From: Candidatus Dormiibacterota bacterium | GTDB lineage: Bacteria; Chloroflexota; Dormibacteria; Aeolococcales; Aeolococcaceae | NCBI GenBank assembly: GCA_003136295.1 | Contig: PLDZ01000176.1 | Coordinates: 1 to 9,276, forward strand | Length of the DNA: 9,276 bases | Direction: 5' to 3' | Shown: positions 7,288 to 9,276 of the stretch, piece by piece | Numbering within the stretch: position 1 is the stretch's first letter | Layout of the letters: every line of letters starts with the position of its first letter | Position numbers and translations under genes: made by a program | The notes under the pieces: generated by a model | Seen by the model: the letters and a program-made list of their open reading frames with translations, nothing else | Told to the model about the DNA's origin: nothing | The model's database searches: none

Positions 7288-7892
7288 CGTTGCGGCGCTC
7301 TCGGGAGGCGCGGGGCAGGCAGCGCGGGCAGACCCTGGTCGTCTTCGCGCTCGCTTTCACGCTGTTCCTGTTCAGTCTCACGTGCCTGGTCGCGGATGCG
7401 GCCGCCCTTTACGTGTGGTCGGGCCGCGTGCAAACCGCGGCGCAGCTTGGCGCGCAATCCGGTGCGGATGCGGTCGACCCCAGGTATCTCTACAACGCGA
7501 CCGGTGCATGCCCCCACGGAGCACCAGGCGTGTGCGCGGTGTCGATCGTCGACGTCAGTGAGCAGGATCGCAGCGGCGCGCTCTACGCGTTCCAGCGTGC
7601 GTGCATCGAGGCCGCCGACCAGTCGGCGGAGGTGCCGGTCGACGCCGCCAACCCGCTCGTGCTGAAGTCGGCAGACGACCCGCAGGTGCCGGACGGCACG
7701 TGGTGCGCCAGTGACGGATGCCACGTGTACGCGAAGATCTCGCGCGTGGTGCAACTCCCGATCCCATTTCCGGGATTTCCCGAGACGATCACGGTGCGCG
7801 GTACCGGCTACGCGGCACCCGTCGCCGGCACGAACGTGGCGACGTCGACGTGCACCGGAATCGCCTGGGTACCCGCGCCACCGCCGCGATGA
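7284..7892 (+). CDS. TadG-like pseudopilin / Tad-domain protein
   Basis: A 202-aa protein with a basic N-terminus and RGQTLVVFALAFTLFLFSLTCLVADAAALYV (14-44). This is the pattern of the Tad (TadG-like) N-terminal domain, where a small or hydrophobic residue (Val20) replaces the Glu5 of TadE proteins. A polar helix with VQTAAQLGAQSGADAV (49-64) follows and also fits TadG. The head ends in a beta-rich stretch (ITVRGTGYAAPV) and a PAPPPR tail. Full-length TadG proteins often carry a von Willebrand A domain; none is visible here. Cysteines again number one in the membrane segment (34) and six in the head (76, 84, 107, 141, 146, 190). The GTG at 7284 overlaps the previous stop (GTGA) and places a short basic leader before the membrane segment. 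It is probably co-translated with the two TadE-like genes. Confidence 0.85.
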   Translation: MTLRRSREARGRQRGQTLVVFALAFTLFLFSLTCLVADAAALYVWSGRVQTAAQLGAQSGADAVDPRYLYNATGACPHGAPGVCAVSIVDVSEQDRSGALYAFQRACIEAADQSAEVPVDAANPLVLKSADDPQVPDGTWCASDGCHVYAKISRVVQLPIPFPGFPETITVRGTGYAAPVAGTNVATSTCTGIAWVPAPPPR

Positions 7893-7915
7893 GCGTGTCG
7901 CCGCCACGGCGTCGC

Positions 7916-7921
7916 TAAGCT
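7916..7921 (+). promoter_or_regulatory. Candidate leaderless -10 box (TAAGCT) for the 7928 gene
   Basis: TAAGCT ends 6 bases before the ATG at 7928, the spacing expected if transcription starts on the A of the start codon. There is no Shine-Dalgarno. It is the best-placed of the four TANNNT boxes. The gap after the TadG-like gene is only 35 bp, so read-through is also possible. Confidence 0.45.
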
Positions 7922-7927
7922 CGGACG

Positions 7928-9276
7928 ATGCTCGTTCGTGAGCCGGCCCTGTGGCGGGACATTCCGGTGCGCGGAGAAATCCTCGATGCATCGGCGCGCG
8001 AGCTCAGTGGTCTCGAAGCGCTGCGCACGATTCGCACGCAACCGCCGATGGGCCGGCTGACCGGGCTCGCGTTCGAGGGCGCCGACGAGGGTACAGCCAC
8101 CTTCAGCTTGCCGGTGTCGCGCTGGTTCGAGTGGTCGCACGGCGCCGTCCCCGGGGGTGTGGTCGCGCTCGCGGCGGATGCAGCCCTCGGGTGCGCGCTC
8201 CAGTCGCTGCTCCCGGCGCACACCCAGTACACAACTGCGGAGATGTCTCTGACGTACGTGCGTCCGGCACAGATCGGGACGGTCCTCACGGCGCGCGCAC
8301 GCGAACTGCACACGGGTCGGACGTTGGGGCTCTCGGTGGGCGAGGTCGTCGACGGAGACGGCAGGCTGGTTGCATACGCGACATCGCGGATGCGCATCTT
8401 TCGCGAGGCGGCCGGTGCTCCTTCGCGGGGCGGGACCGCGGCGCCGCCAGCGCGTCCAAACCGGCCAACGGGCCTCGACAATGGCCCCGACCCGTACCTC
8501 AGACCGGTGGCAGGCGAACGCATCGACGAGCGCGAATTCCTCGCGCGCAGCGGGGTCGAGATCATCCATGCGCAGATTCGCGGCGACCTGCCGCTCCCTC
8601 CGATGCACCACCTGCTCGGCATCACCCCGACCGAGGCCACGCTCGGGGCTGCGACGTGCGGGATGCCGCTGAGCGGCTGGCTCGCAACGCCGTTCGGCTG
8701 GCCGCAGGGCGGCTTCATCGTGCTGCTCGCAGATCTCGCGCTGGCCCTCGCGTCCCAGACCACTCTCGCCAAGGGTGAGGGGATGGCCTCGGTGGACATC
8801 AAGGTGAACTTCCTTCGCCCCGTCGCCGGGGACGGCAGCACGATCGAAGCACGCGCCAAGGTCGTGCACCGCGGCCGGAGCCTGACCGTCGGCACCGCCG
8901 AAGTGCTCGGCGCCGGCATCGCCATCGCGCTGCTCGTCGCCGGTCTCTCCAGTCAGTCCGTCGTGGTGTTGTTGCTGTCCCAGTTCGGCCTCTGGGCCGG
9001 ACTGTTCGGCGCCTGCGTGCTCGCGGCGCGTCGCTATGGCAACGGGTCGTTACGCCAGCTCGGGCTCGCCGGGATCCGCCGCCAGGACGTCGGCGTCGGG
9101 GTCCTCGCGGCCTTCATCGGTCGCATCGCCACGGTCGAGCTCGTCGCGCCGTTCATCCCGTTGCTGCCGACCAAGACCGTCCGGGGCAGCTCGCTCACCA
9201 ACGGGCTGACGAGCAGCACGCTGACCGCGGTCGTCCTGGCGCTGATCGTCGCGGTCGGCGCACCGTTCTTCGAGGA
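7928..9276 (+). CDS. Tandem hotdog (PaaI-type) thioesterase fused in frame to CPBP protease N-terminus, partial
   Basis: An open frame of 449 codons that runs off the right edge. Residues 40-158 form a first PaaI-type hotdog domain (HGAVPGGVVALAADAALG at 71-88, then MSLTYVRPA and GRLVAYATSRMRIF). After a proline-rich linker (160-195), residues 220-326 form a second one (GWPQGGFIVLLADLALALAS at 257-276, then IKVNFLRPV and VVHRGRSLTVGTAEV). Such proteins hydrolyse acyl-CoA thioesters; the substrate here is unknown. From residue 327 the sequence becomes hydrophobic and matches my picture of actinobacterial CPBP (CAAX-like) intramembrane proteases: LLLSQFGLWAGLFG, AARRYGNGSLRQLGL, and GAPFFE at the edge, the start of the EExxxR motif. 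The second hotdog lacks the final strand segment that the first has. The ATG at 7928 follows a TAAGCT box by 6 bases. Both families are clear; whether they are truly one protein is uncertain. Confidence 0.75.
   Translation, partial: MLVREPALWRDIPVRGEILDASARELSGLEALRTIRTQPPMGRLTGLAFEGADEGTATFSLPVSRWFEWSHGAVPGGVVALAADAALGCALQSLLPAHTQYTTAEMSLTYVRPAQIGTVLTARARELHTGRTLGLSVGEVVDGDGRLVAYATSRMRIFREAAGAPSRGGTAAPPARPNRPTGLDNGPDPYLRPVAGERIDEREFLARSGVEIIHAQIRGDLPLPPMHHLLGITPTEATLGAATCGMPLSGWLATPFGWPQGGFIVLLADLALALASQTTLAKGEGMASVDIKVNFLRPVAGDGSTIEARAKVVHRGRSLTVGTAEVLGAGIAIALLVAGLSSQSVVVLLLSQFGLWAGLFGACVLAARRYGNGSLRQLGLAGIRRQDVGVGVLAAFIGRIATVELVAPFIPLLPTKTVRGSSLTNGLTSSTLTAVVLALIVAVGAPFFE
8906..9276 (+). 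other. CPBP intramembrane protease segment downstream of the fusion point
   Basis: Codons 327-449 of the 7928 frame. They hold membrane helices near 329-350 and 352-367, a basic loop (AARRYGNGSLRQ), an amphipathic stretch (RRQDVGVGVLAAFIGRI) and a hydrophobic helix (431-447) leading to Glu449 and an incomplete GA codon, where CPBP proteins have the catalytic Glu-Glu pair. In this family the segment normally starts its own protein. The only separate start I can suggest is the in-frame GTG at 8903, which has no ribosome site and would leave the thioesterase gene with no stop of its own. The later CPBP motifs lie outside the window. Confidence 0.6.

Noticed and set aside
7899..7911. Possible terminator hairpin (CGCCG, loop CCA, CGGCG) after the TadG-like gene
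   Set aside because: Only a 5-bp stem with no T-run after it. Such short GC palindromes are common by chance at this base composition.
7808..8925. Long minus-strand frames (353 and 336 codons) opposite the thioesterase
   Set aside because: Compositionally biased translations without recognisable motifs. The plus strand has clear hotdog domains across the same bases.
1..9276. CRISPR arrays, tRNA/rRNA genes, insertion sequences, attachment sites
   Set aside because: No regularly spaced repeats, cloverleaf-like sequences, transposase motifs or terminal inverted repeats were seen on reading both strands.

Overview
The window is GC-rich DNA (roughly two thirds G+C or more by eye) that is almost fully coded, from a high-GC bacterium. 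The urocanase and formimidoylglutamase variants resemble those I know from Actinomycetota, and the partial CPBP protease resembles actinobacterial (Acidimicrobiia-like) members. Chloroflexota- or Dormibacterota-like lineages cannot be excluded. Starts with no Shine-Dalgarno but with a TANNNT box just upstream suggest a lineage that uses leaderless mRNAs. No rRNA, tRNA, mobile element or CRISPR array was seen.

Positions 1-4736 on the minus strand hold a compact histidine-degradation operon, transcribed hutH, hutU, hutG, hutI. Every junction is a 4-base ATGA or GTGA overlap. Together the genes encode the pathway histidine to urocanate to imidazolonepropionate to formimidoylglutamate to glutamate plus formamide. 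hutI runs off the left edge.

A 100-bp divergent intergenic region (4737-4836) separates this operon from a plus-strand cluster. That cluster begins with a membrane-anchored protein that has an alanine-rich TPR-like helical region and a C-terminal beta domain (4837-6000). Three TadE/TadG-like pseudopilin genes follow (6032-6658, 6655-7287, 7284-7892) and look translationally coupled. All three proteins share one membrane-segment cysteine plus exactly six extracytoplasmic cysteines, so they may form a disulfide-braced minor-pilin set. No Tad ATPase, platform protein, prepilin peptidase or major pilin is inside the window.

The last gene (7928 to the right edge) starts as a tandem hotdog (PaaI-type) thioesterase. 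Without a stop or frame change it becomes the N-terminus of a CPBP/CAAX-type intramembrane protease, which the window edge cuts at its glutamate motif. The second hotdog domain appears to lack its final strands exactly at the junction (about 8906). This is therefore either an unusual gene fusion or an assembly or deletion junction, and it is the most striking item in the window.
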